Made by a program: the position numbers and the translations under genes. The notes below the pieces were generated by a model. That model was not told the DNA's origin, ran no database searches, and saw only the letters and a list, made by a program, of their open reading frames with translations. Positions 9,204-18,818 of a DNA stretch of 64,000 bases are shown here, in pieces. Each line of letters opens with the position of its first letter. The first letter of the stretch is position 1. Source of the DNA: Rhizobium etli 8C-3 (GTDB lineage: Bacteria > Pseudomonadota > Alphaproteobacteria > Rhizobiales > Rhizobiaceae); contig NZ_CP017243.1 in NCBI RefSeq assembly GCF_001908375.1, positions 124,001 to 188,000 on the forward strand. The letters run 5' to 3'.

Positions 9204-11762
9204 ATGAATTCGACTTTACAACCGCTTTGGCAACGCTCCTTTTTTCAGAAAAGGCGCAATCGCCGGAGAGACGAAGCGCTGCATCATGATACCTCAGCCG
9301 ACCGAGGAGCGCTGCTTGAAGCATTGATCGGCGTGTTGCCCCTCCCAATTTTCTTCAAAGATCTGCACGGTCGCTATGTCGGTTGCAACAAGGTTTTCGA
9401 AGATCTCCTCGGTCGCTCGCGCGACGAGATCATCGGGAATACAGATTTTGATCTCAGTTCAACGCAACTGGCGGAAATTTATTCTATTGAAGAGAAAGGC
9501 CTTCTTGAAAGGGGTGGAGCCCAAGTCTCCGAGCGTAAGATCGCTCTCGCAAACGGCGCCATCCTGGATGTTGTCTGCAACAAGGCAGTTTTCAGAGGTC
9601 ACGACGACGAGCCCGCGGGTCTGATTGGCGTTATCATCGACATAACCGAACACAAGTTGGCGGAGCAGGAACTCAAAAACGCTCTCGAACTAGCCCAAGG
9701 GATCGTCACCGCTATTCCAGACGTTCTGTTTGAGGTCGACGAGGATGGGCGATATCTTCAGGTCTGGACCAGAAATCCCGAACTACTAGCCCAGCAGCGG
9801 GAAATGCTACTGGGTAGGACGGTCGACCAAGTTCTTGCGCCTGATCAAGCGGCTATTGCAATGGAGGCGCTTCGAACTGCAAGCAGTGAAGGAGTTGCCT
9901 ACGGTCGATGCATTAGCGTATCCTTGCCAAACGGCGAGACCCGATGGTTCGAGTTGTCGGTGGCTAGACGACCAAGCGCCGATCCTGACGCCGCCACCAC
10001 GCTCCTGGCATTTTCGCGTGATGTCACGGAACGAAGGCAGGCGGAAGACGCCATCAACTCCGTGCGGACGCAATTGCTAAGTGTGCTGCAAACCATTCCT
10101 GACATGGTTTGGGTAAAGAATGTCGATGGCGTACACCTGTTGTGCAATCATGCATTTGAGCGGCTGACCGGGAAATCGGAGGCGGAGGTCGTTGGAAAAA
10201 CGGACCTTGAATTGTTCGGGGCTGAGAGAGCTCACATTTCCGGAAAATCTGATGAGGCCACGATCGAAGCCGGTGGCATACTTATCGACGAGAATTGGGT
10301 GGTTTCCCCGGAGAACGGTCAGTCCATTCTTCTCGAAACACGTAAACTTGCGGTCCTCGGCGCCGGGGGAGAGGTTACAGGAGTCCTCGGGGTCTCTCGC
10401 GATGTCACGGAACTGAACGCCTCGCGGGAAAAAATCAGGCAAATGGCCTTTTACGATCCGGTGACTTCTTTGCCGAACCGCTTGCTGTTTAACGAGCGAT
10501 TGCAAAAGGTCGTCAGTGACGCGTCGTCTCAACGTCGGCGGACAGGGGTAATGCTGATTGACATCGACCATTTCAAAGTCGTGAACGATACGATGGGTCA
10601 CCCTGTGGGTGATCAACTACTCTGCCAGGTCGCTACCCGGCTTAAGAAATCTGTCCGCGATCTCGACACGGTTGCGCGTCTCGGCGGCGACGAGTTCGCG
10701 ATTCTGTTGCCGGAAATCCAGACAACCGACGATCTCGATTGGGTTGCGTGCTCGATCCTCGAGAGATTCAAGGAATCTTTCCTATTGGATGGCAAGGAAG
10801 TCTACGTGTCATGCAGTGTAGGCATCGCGATCTCGCCCGACGACAGCACAGATGTCAACGATCTGGTGAAATACGCCGACTCTGCGATGTATCTTGCCAA
10901 ACGCTCGGGGAGAAACAGTTTTCGCTTTTATTCGAAGGATTTGACTGTGGGCGTGGAGGAGCGGATGCAGTTGGAATCTGAATTGCGCCGCGCTATCGAG
11001 CGCGAAGAATTGGAGCTGCACTACCAGCCCAAGGTGCTTCTGGACAGCGGCGTAATGATAGGATCGGAAGCGTTGTTGAGATGGCCTCATCCCGAGATGG
11101 GCATGATTCCGCCGGTTCGATTCATTCCGGTCGCTGAGGATACCGGGCTGATCGTTGAACTCGGGCGATGGGTGCTGCGTGAAGCGTGCAAGACGGCGAA
11201 GGAGCTGAACGCCGATTGCCACCACCTGCACAAGATTGCAGTCAACCTTTCGGGTAAGCAATTCCAATGCTCACGGTTGGTAAACGAGATCGCTGCAATC
11301 CTCGGTGAAACCGGTTGCCGCGCGGAATGGATCGAAATCGAAATCACGGAGAGTCTGCTTCTCGATCGGAAGGGCGAGACCCTGCAGACGCTTCTTAAGC
11401 TGCGTCAAATGGGATTTTCGATTGCTATCGATGATTTTGGCACCGGTTACTCGGCGCTCAACTATCTAGCCCGCTTCCCGATCGACACGCTGAAGATCGA
11501 TCGGTCATTCATAAATAGCTCGGACAAAAGGAACGAAGAATTGGTCAAAGCGATTCTGTCCATTGCACAATGTCTTGGGCAGGACGTGGTGGCGGAAGGT
11601 GTTGAGACCGCCGAGCAGGCAGCATTTCTCGCAGCGAACGGATGCGGTTCGGCGCAAGGCTTCTTTTACAGCAAGGCCCTGCCGAAGATGGAATTGATCG
11701 CTCTTTGGGTGCGCGCGTCCGCCACCGGCTTCGTTTCAGATCGTTACGCCGCTTCGCGATGA
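9204..11762 (+). CDS. PAS-PAS-PAS-GGDEF-EAL cyclic-di-GMP signalling protein
   Basis: 852 residues from the ATG at 9204, selected over upstream starts because AAGGAG (9191-9196) precedes it at good spacing. There are three PAS domains (about residues 40-150, 160-275 and 285-400), then a diguanylate cyclase with intact GGDEF near residue 493 and an RxxD inhibitory site (RDLD) five residues before it. A phosphodiesterase domain follows with EALLRW near 620, DDFGTGYS near 743 and KIDRSF. Both catalytic sets look complete, so it could make or degrade c-di-GMP depending on PAS input. No transmembrane segment is seen. It is a full-length paralogue of the protein at 41097-43895. Confidence 0.92.
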   Translation: MNSTLQPLWQRSFFQKRRNRRRDEALHHDTSADRGALLEALIGVLPLPIFFKDLHGRYVGCNKVFEDLLGRSRDEIIGNTDFDLSSTQLAEIYSIEEKGLLERGGAQVSERKIALANGAILDVVCNKAVFRGHDDEPAGLIGVIIDITEHKLAEQELKNALELAQGIVTAIPDVLFEVDEDGRYLQVWTRNPELLAQQREMLLGRTVDQVLAPDQAAIAMEALRTASSEGVAYGRCISVSLPNGETRWFELSVARRPSADPDAATTLLAFSRDVTERRQAEDAINSVRTQLLSVLQTIPDMVWVKNVDGVHLLCNHAFERLTGKSEAEVVGKTDLELFGAERAHISGKSDEATIEAGGILIDENWVVSPENGQSILLETRKLAVLGAGGEVTGVLGVSRDVTELNASREKIRQMAFYDPVTSLPNRLLFNERLQKVVSDASSQRRRTGVMLIDIDHFKVVNDTMGHPVGDQLLCQVATRLKKSVRDLDTVARLGGDEFAILLPEIQTTDDLDWVACSILERFKESFLLDGKEVYVSCSVGIAISPDDSTDVNDLVKYADSAMYLAKRSGRNSFRFYSKDLTVGVEERMQLESELRRAIEREELELHYQPKVLLDSGVMIGSEALLRWPHPEMGMIPPVRFIPVAEDTGLIVELGRWVLREACKTAKELNADCHHLHKIAVNLSGKQFQCSRLVNEIAAILGETGCRAEWIEIEITESLLLDRKGETLQTLLKLRQMGFSIAIDDFGTGYSALNYLARFPIDTLKIDRSFINSSDKRNEELVKAILSIAQCLGQDVVAEGVETAEQAAFLAANGCGSAQGFFYSKALPKMELIALWVRASATGFVSDRYAASR

Positions 11763-12041
11763 TGAGCGCGAATAAGGGAAAATGTCACCTGTCTGATGGA
11801 CGGTGATGCGGTGCGCGCTGTGAGACAACTCAACTTGAGCCTCGTCAATCTCTGAATGTCTGCGGTTTTTCGCGGAACAGGGGGCAACGCTGGGTCAACG
11901 ACCATGCGTTGTGCGGCCCCGCGAGCCGCATTCTCGAATGCTCTGCTCCTACTGCGCGGCATTCGGTAGGCCGGGGAAAACGCGGTACACCGGCTCCTAA
12001 AGCAAGGCAGTCGCTCTCGATATGGCTTTCTTCAAAAATAT

Positions 12042-12070
12042 TTGACAGATTATCATACAATCTGCCAAAA
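12042..12070 (+). promoter_or_regulatory. Promoter with cluster operator upstream of the MBL-ADH-MBL operon
   Basis: TTGACA (12042-12047) runs into CAGATTATCATACAATCTG (12046-12064), whose outer six bases are a perfect inverted repeat (CAGATT/AATCTG). This is one of the two most symmetrical copies and helped define the 19-base consensus. The -10 region is A-rich and poor. Confidence 0.7.
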
Positions 12071-12102
12071 ATGTCGCCAAGCACCTGATGGGAGGAAAAT
12101 CA

Positions 12103-12999
12103 GTGTCTCTTAGTATGCATCACCTGGCCAAGCTTCCGTATTTTTATCCGTTCGAATTTGGCGATGGAAAAATCACGGTACTGTCCGACGGGCCGTTAGA
12201 GCTAGGAGATCCTCGCCTGAACTTCTTGGGGGTAGAGCCACGCACGGTCAGCCTGATGCTAGAGGACAATTTCCTGCCAACGAACAAAGTTGTACTCGAG
12301 CAAAACGTGCCGCTTGTTGAGATAAATGGAAGAACAATTCTATTTGATACCGGGATGGGGTCTTCCAAAGCTTTCGGGCCCACCACAGGTCGACTCCTAG
12401 CCAGCCTGAGAGAGGCAGGTCGAGATCCGACGGAGATCGATGCGGTGGTTCTGTCGCACGCCCATATCGATCATATCGGCGGTCTGTGCGATGCCAATGG
12501 AAGGTTAAATTTCCCGAACGCCGACATCTTCATCAGTGAGCGAGACTTCACGGACTGGACGGACGGGTCGTCGATCGATTCTTCATTTCAATTTCAAATC
12601 GATAACGCTCGGCGAAACCTGCTTCCCCACAAGGATCGGACCTTCTTTTTCAAAGACGGCGAGGAGTTCTTGCCGGGCGTTCACGCGATTTCGGCCCCCG
12701 GCCACACGCTCGGTCATCATTGTTTTATGCTGCAGTCGGGAAACGATCGCCTCTGTTTTCTCGGCGACCTTACGCACCATCATATCCTGTTGATGGAGAG
12801 GCCGATGATGGAATTCCGATACGACACGGACCCGAAGCTGTCAGCTAGATCCCGCACGCGCGTGCTTGATATGCTGGCGACAGATCGCATTGCGGTAATG
12901 TCCTATCACTTCGCATGGCCAGGTGCCGGGCATGTGGTGCGAAACGGAGACGGATTCCGCTATATCCCCTCTCCAATGCAGTTGCTTGCACATCGATAA
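12103..12999 (+). CDS. Metallo-beta-lactamase-fold hydrolase 1
   Basis: 298 residues from a GTG at 12103, preferred because GGAGGA (12091-12096) is correctly spaced for it; an ATG at 12088 overlaps that ribosome-binding site. The zinc-binding motif SHAHIDHIGG is at about residue 118, with later metal ligands in APGHTLGHHC and LGDLTHHH and a final SYHFAWPG. The fold fits lactonases, thioesterase-like and other hydrolytic enzymes. It is the first gene of an operon with an alcohol dehydrogenase and a second MBL enzyme, spaced by 12 bases from the next gene. A lactone or ester substrate is likely but not demonstrated. Confidence 0.87.
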   Translation: MSLSMHHLAKLPYFYPFEFGDGKITVLSDGPLELGDPRLNFLGVEPRTVSLMLEDNFLPTNKVVLEQNVPLVEINGRTILFDTGMGSSKAFGPTTGRLLASLREAGRDPTEIDAVVLSHAHIDHIGGLCDANGRLNFPNADIFISERDFTDWTDGSSIDSSFQFQIDNARRNLLPHKDRTFFFKDGEEFLPGVHAISAPGHTLGHHCFMLQSGNDRLCFLGDLTHHHILLMERPMMEFRYDTDPKLSARSRTRVLDMLATDRIAVMSYHFAWPGAGHVVRNGDGFRYIPSPMQLLAHR

Positions 13000-13011
13000 G
13001 GAATTTCAAAG

Positions 13012-14139
13012 ATGCAGATGCGTTCGGTAATCCTCAGGGAGTCGGGTCTGCCGAAGCCCTATTCAAATTCGAAACCTCTTAAGATTGAGCTTGTGGAACT
13101 GACGCCGCCTGGCCCCATGGAGGTGTTGGTCAAGATCAAGGCTGCCGGTGTCTGCCACTCTGACCTGTCCGCAATCAATGGGGACAGACCGCGTCCGCTT
13201 CCAGTCGCTCTAGGCCATGAGGCATCTGGCGTCGTCGCAGCAATCGGACCGAGTGTCGAGAAGGTTGAGGTTGGTGACCATGTAGTCATGTCATTTCTGC
13301 CGGTTTGTGGCCATTGCTCATATTGCGCTGAAGGCCGCGCCAGCCTCTGCGAACCGGGCTACCAGGCCAATGCTGCAGGAACGCTTCTATCCGGCGGCAA
13401 GCACATCCGTTTGAGAGGATACGAAATTAACCACCATAGCGGCGTTTCTGCGTTTTCCGAATATGCTGTCGTGTCGGCGAGCTCGGTAGTCAAAGTGACC
13501 AAAGATATCGATTTGGCGACAGCTGCTCTCTTCGGCTGTGCCGTTATGACCGGCGTTGGAGCTGTGATGAACACGTGTGGGGTCCGCCCAGGCCGTAGTG
13601 TGGCGGTAATCGGGCTCGGCGGCGTAGGCCTTTCGGCGATACTTGGCGCTGTTGCGAGCGGTGCAAGCGATATCGTGGCGATCGACCTAATCCAAGCGAA
13701 GCTGGATCTTGCCAAGGAGCTGGGAGCGACGAAGACTTTTTTGGCCACCTCGCCGAATATTGTTGCCCAAGTAAAAGGCGCGACAAGCGGCGGGGTAGAC
13801 TACGCGATAGAGATGGCTGGATCCAAAAAGGCATTCGAGCTTGCATATGAGATTACCCGGCGCGGAGGGATGACCGCTACGGCCGGACTGGCCAGCGCAA
13901 ATTCCCGTTTCGAGGTTTCGCCCTTGCCGTTGGTCGGAGAGGAGAGAACGATCAAGGGCAGCTATATGGGTTCCTGCGTGCCATCGCGCGACATACCCCG
14001 CTATATCGACCTTTACCTCAAAGGTAAGCTGCCAGTGGACAAATTGCTGTCGAGCACTGGCCCCCTTGATGAGATCAATGAGGTTTTCGACCGTCTTGAC
14101 AGGGCCGAGATCAATCGACACCTAGTCTTGATGGACTGA
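13012..14139 (+). CDS. Zinc-dependent alcohol dehydrogenase (MDR family) 1
   Basis: 375 residues, the usual length. The catalytic zinc site appears as AAGVCHSDL and LGHEASGVV, and the structural zinc site as CGHCSYCAEGRASLC. The NAD(P)-binding Rossmann motif is IGLGGVGLSAILGAVASGA near residue 200, followed by an acidic residue at the strand end (VAIDL), which favours NAD. It would oxidise an alcohol or reduce an aldehyde of the cluster substrate. It lies between two MBL-fold hydrolase genes and overlaps the next by one base, so the three are likely translated together. Confidence 0.9.
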   Translation: MQMRSVILRESGLPKPYSNSKPLKIELVELTPPGPMEVLVKIKAAGVCHSDLSAINGDRPRPLPVALGHEASGVVAAIGPSVEKVEVGDHVVMSFLPVCGHCSYCAEGRASLCEPGYQANAAGTLLSGGKHIRLRGYEINHHSGVSAFSEYAVVSASSVVKVTKDIDLATAALFGCAVMTGVGAVMNTCGVRPGRSVAVIGLGGVGLSAILGAVASGASDIVAIDLIQAKLDLAKELGATKTFLATSPNIVAQVKGATSGGVDYAIEMAGSKKAFELAYEITRRGGMTATAGLASANSRFEVSPLPLVGEERTIKGSYMGSCVPSRDIPRYIDLYLKGKLPVDKLLSSTGPLDEINEVFDRLDRAEINRHLVLMD

Positions 14140-14933
14140 TGGCGGGGAGAATTCTCTTGAACGAGTGGACAGTGCTCGCCATCCATTACGGCACCGCGCA
14201 AAGACCAGTAAGTGACCTGATACTAGAGACGAATGACATTCATGATCGTCCATCACAAATCGACTACTTCGTGTGGCTGATCCGTCTCGAGGACCGATTA
14301 ATTCTTGTTGACACTGGTTTCGAAGCCGGAGAGGGCGCGGCCAGAGGGCGGACCCTCTTGATCCATCCGGTGGCAGCACTGAGCAGCCTTGGCATCAAAT
14401 CCAGCGAAATTACTGATGTCGTTGTGACACACCTGCACTACGATCACGCCGGAAACCTCCCGGCCTTTCCTAACGCCACTTTTCACATTCAGGATCGGGA
14501 GATGGCGTATGGAACGGGGCGGTGTATGTGCCATGAGCGAATGCGTCGGCCTTTTGCTACAGAAGGTGTCGTCGACGCGGTCCGGCTCGTTTTTCAGTCA
14601 CGGGTACGGTTCCATGATGGGGATGGGGAAATTGTTCCTGGATGCAGGGTGCATCTGGTTGGCGGTCACTCGAAAGGTTTGCAAGTTGTTACGGTGGCAA
14701 CAGGCGGCGCTTTGCTGGTTATCGCTTCCGACGCGCTTCATTTCCAGCACTATCTTGAAAATGACGGCGCGTTTCCCCTGTTTGCAGATTACCTAGAGGT
14801 CATCGAGGGTTACAACAAGCTCCGCGTCCTTGCCGGAGCAAACGGACTCATCATTCCGGGTCATGACCCTGAGGTGCTACAGAAATTTTCTCCCCTTGCG
14901 CCAGACCTCCAGTTCGCTAGAGTTCTCCTGTGA
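14139..14933 (+). CDS. Metallo-beta-lactamase-fold hydrolase 2, N-acyl homoserine lactonase-like
   Basis: 264 residues; the ATG overlaps the upstream stop (TGATG), indicating translational coupling. It has THLHYDHAGNL near residue 97, GGHSKGLQ, SDALHF and PGHDPEV, the arrangement seen in AttM/AiiA-type lactonases. Actual activity on acyl-homoserine lactones cannot be inferred from this; members also open other lactones such as gamma-butyrolactone. With the preceding dehydrogenase it resembles lactone-catabolic operons in which ring opening is followed by alcohol oxidation. Confidence 0.87.
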   Translation: MAGRILLNEWTVLAIHYGTAQRPVSDLILETNDIHDRPSQIDYFVWLIRLEDRLILVDTGFEAGEGAARGRTLLIHPVAALSSLGIKSSEITDVVVTHLHYDHAGNLPAFPNATFHIQDREMAYGTGRCMCHERMRRPFATEGVVDAVRLVFQSRVRFHDGDGEIVPGCRVHLVGGHSKGLQVVTVATGGALLVIASDALHFQHYLENDGAFPLFADYLEVIEGYNKLRVLAGANGLIIPGHDPEVLQKFSPLAPDLQFARVLL

Positions 14934-14968
14934 CCCACAATAAACCGATTGAAATTTTTTGCTGTTTG

Positions 14969-14985
14969 CAGACAATCGGGTTGTC
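14969..14985 (+). promoter_or_regulatory. Candidate autoregulatory operator of the GntR gene
   Basis: CAGACAATCGGGTTGTC contains the palindrome GACAA-TCGGG-TTGTC (14971-14985) and the same CAGACAATC half-site as the other operators, about 70 bases before the regulator's ATG. Confidence 0.55.
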
Positions 14986-15053
14986 CTACGAAACGCTCCG
15001 GCAGTATATTGATTCTGTGCGTCACTAGAAATTTCATCGAAGGTTTGTTGTGA

Positions 15054-15743
15054 ATGGGAACGATCGACCTCCAGATTAGACGTCAAAACGCCTCTCTTCG
15101 AATCCTTGTTGAGGATAAGCTCCGGCAGGCTATTTCAAGTGGCCGTTTCAAGCCCGGGCAGCGGCTGGTGGAGCGCGAGTTGTGCGAACTTATCGGGGTT
15201 GGCCGAACTTCAGTTCGCGAGGCGCTACGCCAGTTAGAAGCTGAAGGGCTTATTACTAGCTATCCGCATCGGGGGCCGGTTGTCAGCACTATCAGCTACG
15301 AGGAGGCTAGGCAGCTTTATAGTGTACGCGCGCTGCTTGAAAGCTTTGCCGGCCAGGAGTTCGCCGAGAACGGTTCGAATGAAGAGATCGTTGCTCTCCT
15401 CGAGACCGTGGAAGCGTTCGAAGCCGCAGCCAAGAGCGGTTCCGGAACGCGGATCATCGAAGCCAAGACCGCTTTTTACGATTGTTTGATGACCGGCAGC
15501 AAGAACGTGTTTGTGAAGCAAATGCTCACGTCGTTGCACAACCGGGTCACATTGTTGCGGATGACATCGATGACCCAGCCAGGGCGGCTGCAGAACAGCG
15601 TTTTCGAAATAAGAGAGATTGCGGCCGCTATTGCGTTGCGTGATGGCGACAGGGCAGCCGCGCTTTGCAAGCGCCATATCGAAATCGCGGCTAAGGTGGC
15701 GTTGGACTACTTGAGCAAGAACCCCGTCGAAACCTCCGAGTAG
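15054..15743 (+). CDS. GntR family regulator, FadR/FCD subfamily (probable regulator of the cluster)
   Basis: 229 residues. The N-terminal winged helix-turn-helix (about residues 15-80) has LRQAISSGRFKPGQRLVERE, LCELIGVGRTSVREALRQLE and GLITSYPHRGPVVS, typical of the subfamily. The C-terminal half is an all-helical FCD effector domain with RALLESFAGQ and a final HIEIAAKVALDY. FCD proteins usually bind small organic acids through a metal-bound His/Asp set and act as repressors. The gene sits in the middle of the catabolic cluster, has an operator-like palindrome in its own leader, and the repeated operators in this window fit the known GntR/FadR half-site pattern. That it is their ligand is inference. 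Confidence 0.9.
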   Translation: MGTIDLQIRRQNASLRILVEDKLRQAISSGRFKPGQRLVERELCELIGVGRTSVREALRQLEAEGLITSYPHRGPVVSTISYEEARQLYSVRALLESFAGQEFAENGSNEEIVALLETVEAFEAAAKSGSGTRIIEAKTAFYDCLMTGSKNVFVKQMLTSLHNRVTLLRMTSMTQPGRLQNSVFEIREIAAAIALRDGDRAAALCKRHIEIAAKVALDYLSKNPVETSE

Positions 15744-15776
15744 TTCCACAAAACGAAGTTCAGGCGACGGCTAAGG

Positions 15777-15805
15777 TTGACAGATTGTCTGAAAATCTGC
15801 TTACC
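15777..15805 (+). promoter_or_regulatory. Promoter with cluster operator upstream of the alpha/beta hydrolase
   Basis: TTGACA (15777-15782), 17-base spacer, CTTACC. The operator CAGATTGTCTGAAAATCTG (15781-15799) has only one mismatch between its two halves outside the centre, the best copy in the window. Confidence 0.75.
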
Positions 15806-15872
15806 TCTCTTATGGGAGGTGAGACACAGGAAGTGCGGCTTCCCAACAACATCATTTTGTTAGGGAGGACGT

Positions 15873-17102
15873 ATGGGCGCCCATGCCGAGCTGATTAAAC
15901 GCGTAACCCTGGCGATCGAAGATCCGGAGCTACCGCGACTGACCCCAGGTCTTACAACACGGATCTCGTTGCAAGTTGGACCAGAAAAGTCATCACTTGC
16001 TGTGGGAGGCGGGATAGTCGCACTGGACGGCGCGGACGAAAATGCTGACGTCATACTGAGTGCCCCAGAAGGAGCTTGGGAAAAGGTTATGCAGGTGCCG
16101 CCGCCGGCAACCTACCATTCGTTCACCGCCTTTCAACTCGCTAACCCTGAGTTCACGTTATCTGGTTCGCCCGTAGCAATCGCTCAAGCGCGTCCCGCTC
16201 TGGAGCGACTGTTCGAAATCGTCGTAGCGTCTCCGCCCCTAGTTGCGCCGAAGATCGATCGAAATATTGAACAGGTCACCGGACGCTATAAGCGGGTAGA
16301 GGTCGGCGGCGTAGAACACGATATCTTTTACGAGGAAGCCGGTGCAGGAACTCCTATCCTTTTCCTCCATACGGCTGGCGCAGACGGCCGTCAGTTTCTA
16401 CCGCAACTCTCCGACACTGGGTTTGCGCGTACGAACCGATTGATCTCAGTTGATCTGCCGTTTCACGGACGTTCGATGCCTCCTTTAACTTGGGACGGCT
16501 CGCCCTATCAACTCACAACGGATCTCTACCTGACCTGGTGCACGGCGATACTCGACCAGCTCGTCGGAGACAGAGCTATCGTCGTTGGAGGATCTATGGG
16601 CGCGGCGATGTGCATGGTGCTGGCGGCGGAGCGACCGGAACGTCTAATGGGTGTAATTGCGGTCGAGCCGCCGTTGAAGTCAAAGGGCCGTCGCAACCCC
16701 TTTCAACACAACGTCAACGTTCATGGGTCGCTTCATAACTCAGCCTATGTCCGCGGAATCATGAGCCCGCTCAGCCCGCAAGAAGAGCGACGCCGCGCCA
16801 GTTGGATCTACTCGCAGGGTGCTCCTGGAGTTTATCCCGGCGATCTTTCGTTCTACAGCGACGAGTTCGACGGTGCCGTCGTCGGTCCGAAGATTGATGC
16901 CAAGCGAACACCGACCGTTCTTCTCTCCGGGACCTATGACTACTCTGCGACGCCTGCAGACGGAGCAGCGCTAGCGGCCCTCATTCCTGGCAGCCGTCAT
17001 GTCGTTATGGAGGGGCTTGGGCACTTTCCGATGTGCGAAAATCCTGACTATTTCCGGAGCTTCTTGCAAGACGCTATTCGGTTCGTCGAAGATAACGGCT
17101 GA
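15873..17102 (+). CDS. Alpha/beta hydrolase with N-terminal SCP2-like domain
   Basis: 409 residues; GGGAGG sits just before the ATG at 15873. The N-terminal 120 residues look like a sterol-carrier-protein-2-type domain (ADVILSAPEGAWEKVMQ, NPEFTLSGSP). The hydrolase domain begins near residue 140, with the oxyanion region FLHTAGADGRQ, VDLPFHGRS, the nucleophile elbow GGSMGA (Ser241), TVLLSGTYDYSATP carrying the likely acid and GLGHFPMCENP with the catalytic His. Substrate unknown; ester or C-C bond hydrolysis is possible. It has its own operator copy. A broken IS256-type element starts about 30 bases after its stop codon. Confidence 0.85.
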   Translation: MGAHAELIKRVTLAIEDPELPRLTPGLTTRISLQVGPEKSSLAVGGGIVALDGADENADVILSAPEGAWEKVMQVPPPATYHSFTAFQLANPEFTLSGSPVAIAQARPALERLFEIVVASPPLVAPKIDRNIEQVTGRYKRVEVGGVEHDIFYEEAGAGTPILFLHTAGADGRQFLPQLSDTGFARTNRLISVDLPFHGRSMPPLTWDGSPYQLTTDLYLTWCTAILDQLVGDRAIVVGGSMGAAMCMVLAAERPERLMGVIAVEPPLKSKGRRNPFQHNVNVHGSLHNSAYVRGIMSPLSPQEERRRASWIYSQGAPGVYPGDLSFYSDEFDGAVVGPKIDAKRTPTVLLSGTYDYSATPADGAALAALIPGSRHVVMEGLGHFPMCENPDYFRSFLQDAIRFVEDNG

Positions 17103-17130
17103 TCACAAAGCAACCGCGTTGGCCATTTAC

Positions 17131-18443
17131 CGATCGTGTCCCAGTACGTGGCGTAGGTGACGGTAGGGAGTAAAGCCGAGCGCCCGCGCGCTTCTCGTTG
17201 CGCTGTAGCGGGTGATCGGCTTTGCGGGCGGCCATCAGTGTTTTCCGCTAGGGTCGGGTTGTTCAAGACCAACCTGACGGAAAGATCACCGATGACCAAT
17301 GACATGATGAACGTGCGTTCGCTTGTTGAGAAGAGTGCCGATGCAGATTTGTTGCGTGAGATGATTGGCTTTGCCGCCGAGCGGCTGATGGAGTTGGAGG
17401 TCGGCTCGGCTACGGGTGCTGACTTCGGTGTGAAGAACCCCATGCGGCTCACTCAACGCAATGGCTACCGTGACCGCGATTGGGAGACGCGGGCTGGCAC
17501 CGTCGAGCTTCGCATTCCGAAGCTGCGCAAAGGCAGCTACTTTCCGAGCTTCCTTGAACCGCGCCGCATGGCAGAGAAAGCTCTGACGGCCGTTATCCAG
17601 GAAGCGTATATCCAGGGAATCTCGACTCGTTCTGTCGACGACCTGTGGTGGATGCGACCTATCTCAAGGTCCGGCGTGGCGGCCGCATCGTCTCAGTCGC
17701 CGTCATTATCGCGGTCGGCGTCAATAACGACGGTCGGCGCGAGGTCCTGGGTATGGAAGTTGGCACCTCGGAGGCCGAACCGATCTGGACGGAATTCCTG
17801 CGCAGGCTAACGCGCCGCGGTCTACGCGGGGTGAAGTTGGTTGTCTCTGATGCGCACGAAGGTCTCAAGGCTGCCGTTTCCAAGGTTCTCAATGCCACTT
17901 GGCAAAGGTGCCGGGTTCACTTCATGAGGAACGTGCTCGCGCATGCTGGAAAGAGCGGCAGGCGGGTCGTATCCGCCTTCATCGCGACGGCCTTTGCCCA
18001 GGAGACCCCGGAGGCAGCAAGCCGCACAATGGCGCAGTGTCGCCGATCAAATCAGGCCGAAAGTGCCGAAGCTTGCCACCATCATGGACGACGCTGAAGA
18101 GGACGTGCTCGCCTACATGACCTTCCCGAAAGAGCACCGGGCAAAGCTGCACTCGACGAATCCAATTGAGCGTCTCAACGGCGAAATCAAGCGACGCACC
18201 GAGGTCGTCGGCATCTTTCCGAACGACGAAGCCATCGTCCGTCTCGTCGGCGCACTGCTGCTCGAACAGAATGACGAATGGGCCGTTCAACGCGCCAAGT
18301 ATATGACGCTTGAGACCATGGCCCAAATGAGATGAGCCCCAAATCAGCCTGCCCCGCTGTGGCACGCTGATATCCCCTTCCGACCCATGTCGGGAAAGCA
18401 CGGCCATCAGCCGCGACCTACACCACCTCCCGGGACACGATCG
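17131..18443 (+). mobile_element. Degraded IS256-family insertion sequence
   Basis: Both ends share the inverted sequence CGATCGTGTCCC, followed in each by GTGG-GTAGGT with a few mismatches (left 17131-17160, right near 18413-18443). A broken IS256-type transposase lies between. No matching flanking duplication was found (CCATTTAC on the left, TATCACCT on the right), which suggests an old insertion or later rearrangement. Confidence 0.75.
17292..18335 (+). pseudogene. IS256 family transposase, inactivated
   Basis: The N-terminal part reads [20 protein letters not shown] to STRSVDDL in one frame. About 40 codons are then missing and the frame changes before [18 protein letters not shown], which contains the first catalytic Asp. 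A one-base insertion near 18022 shifts the frame again before QWRSVADQIRPKVPKLATIM and the conserved end HSTNPIERLNGEIKRRT. With an internal deletion and a frameshift it cannot make a working transposase, so the element is not autonomous. Confidence 0.85.
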
Positions 18444-18818
18444 TATCACCTTGTATTCCGGACTAAACTTATGCCGACAGCGTTGCGATAGAGGGCATTC
18501 GGAACCAGCATGCGGCTATTCCGGAAGGTCGGCACTCGCATGACGTCATCTGACCGACATCGTGGGGTTATTCGACAAAAATTGCGAAATGTCCTTGATC
18601 CAGTTTCCGCTGTTAGATCTAGTTGTCGCCGGCAGTCCTTCTCCTTCTCTATCATATTTGCTGGAGCGTGCCGCAAGTCCGACAAGAGCTGCGCCTAGGC
18701 CAACAGCTCTGTGCTGTCATTGACGGGTTAGGAACACGTCAATGATCAACGAGGCTGGAGCCTTATACCCGGTGTTCCTGCCTCAAATGTAAGGGCATGA
18801 CGAGTGCCGCCCTTTCCT
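18444..18818 (+). other. Intergenic region with inverted repeat
   Basis: No supported gene. A perfect 9-bp inverted repeat TCATTGACG/CGTCAATGA (18717-18745, loop 11) lies about 75 bases beyond the end of the SDR gene and could terminate its transcript, although no T run is present. Confidence 0.45.
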
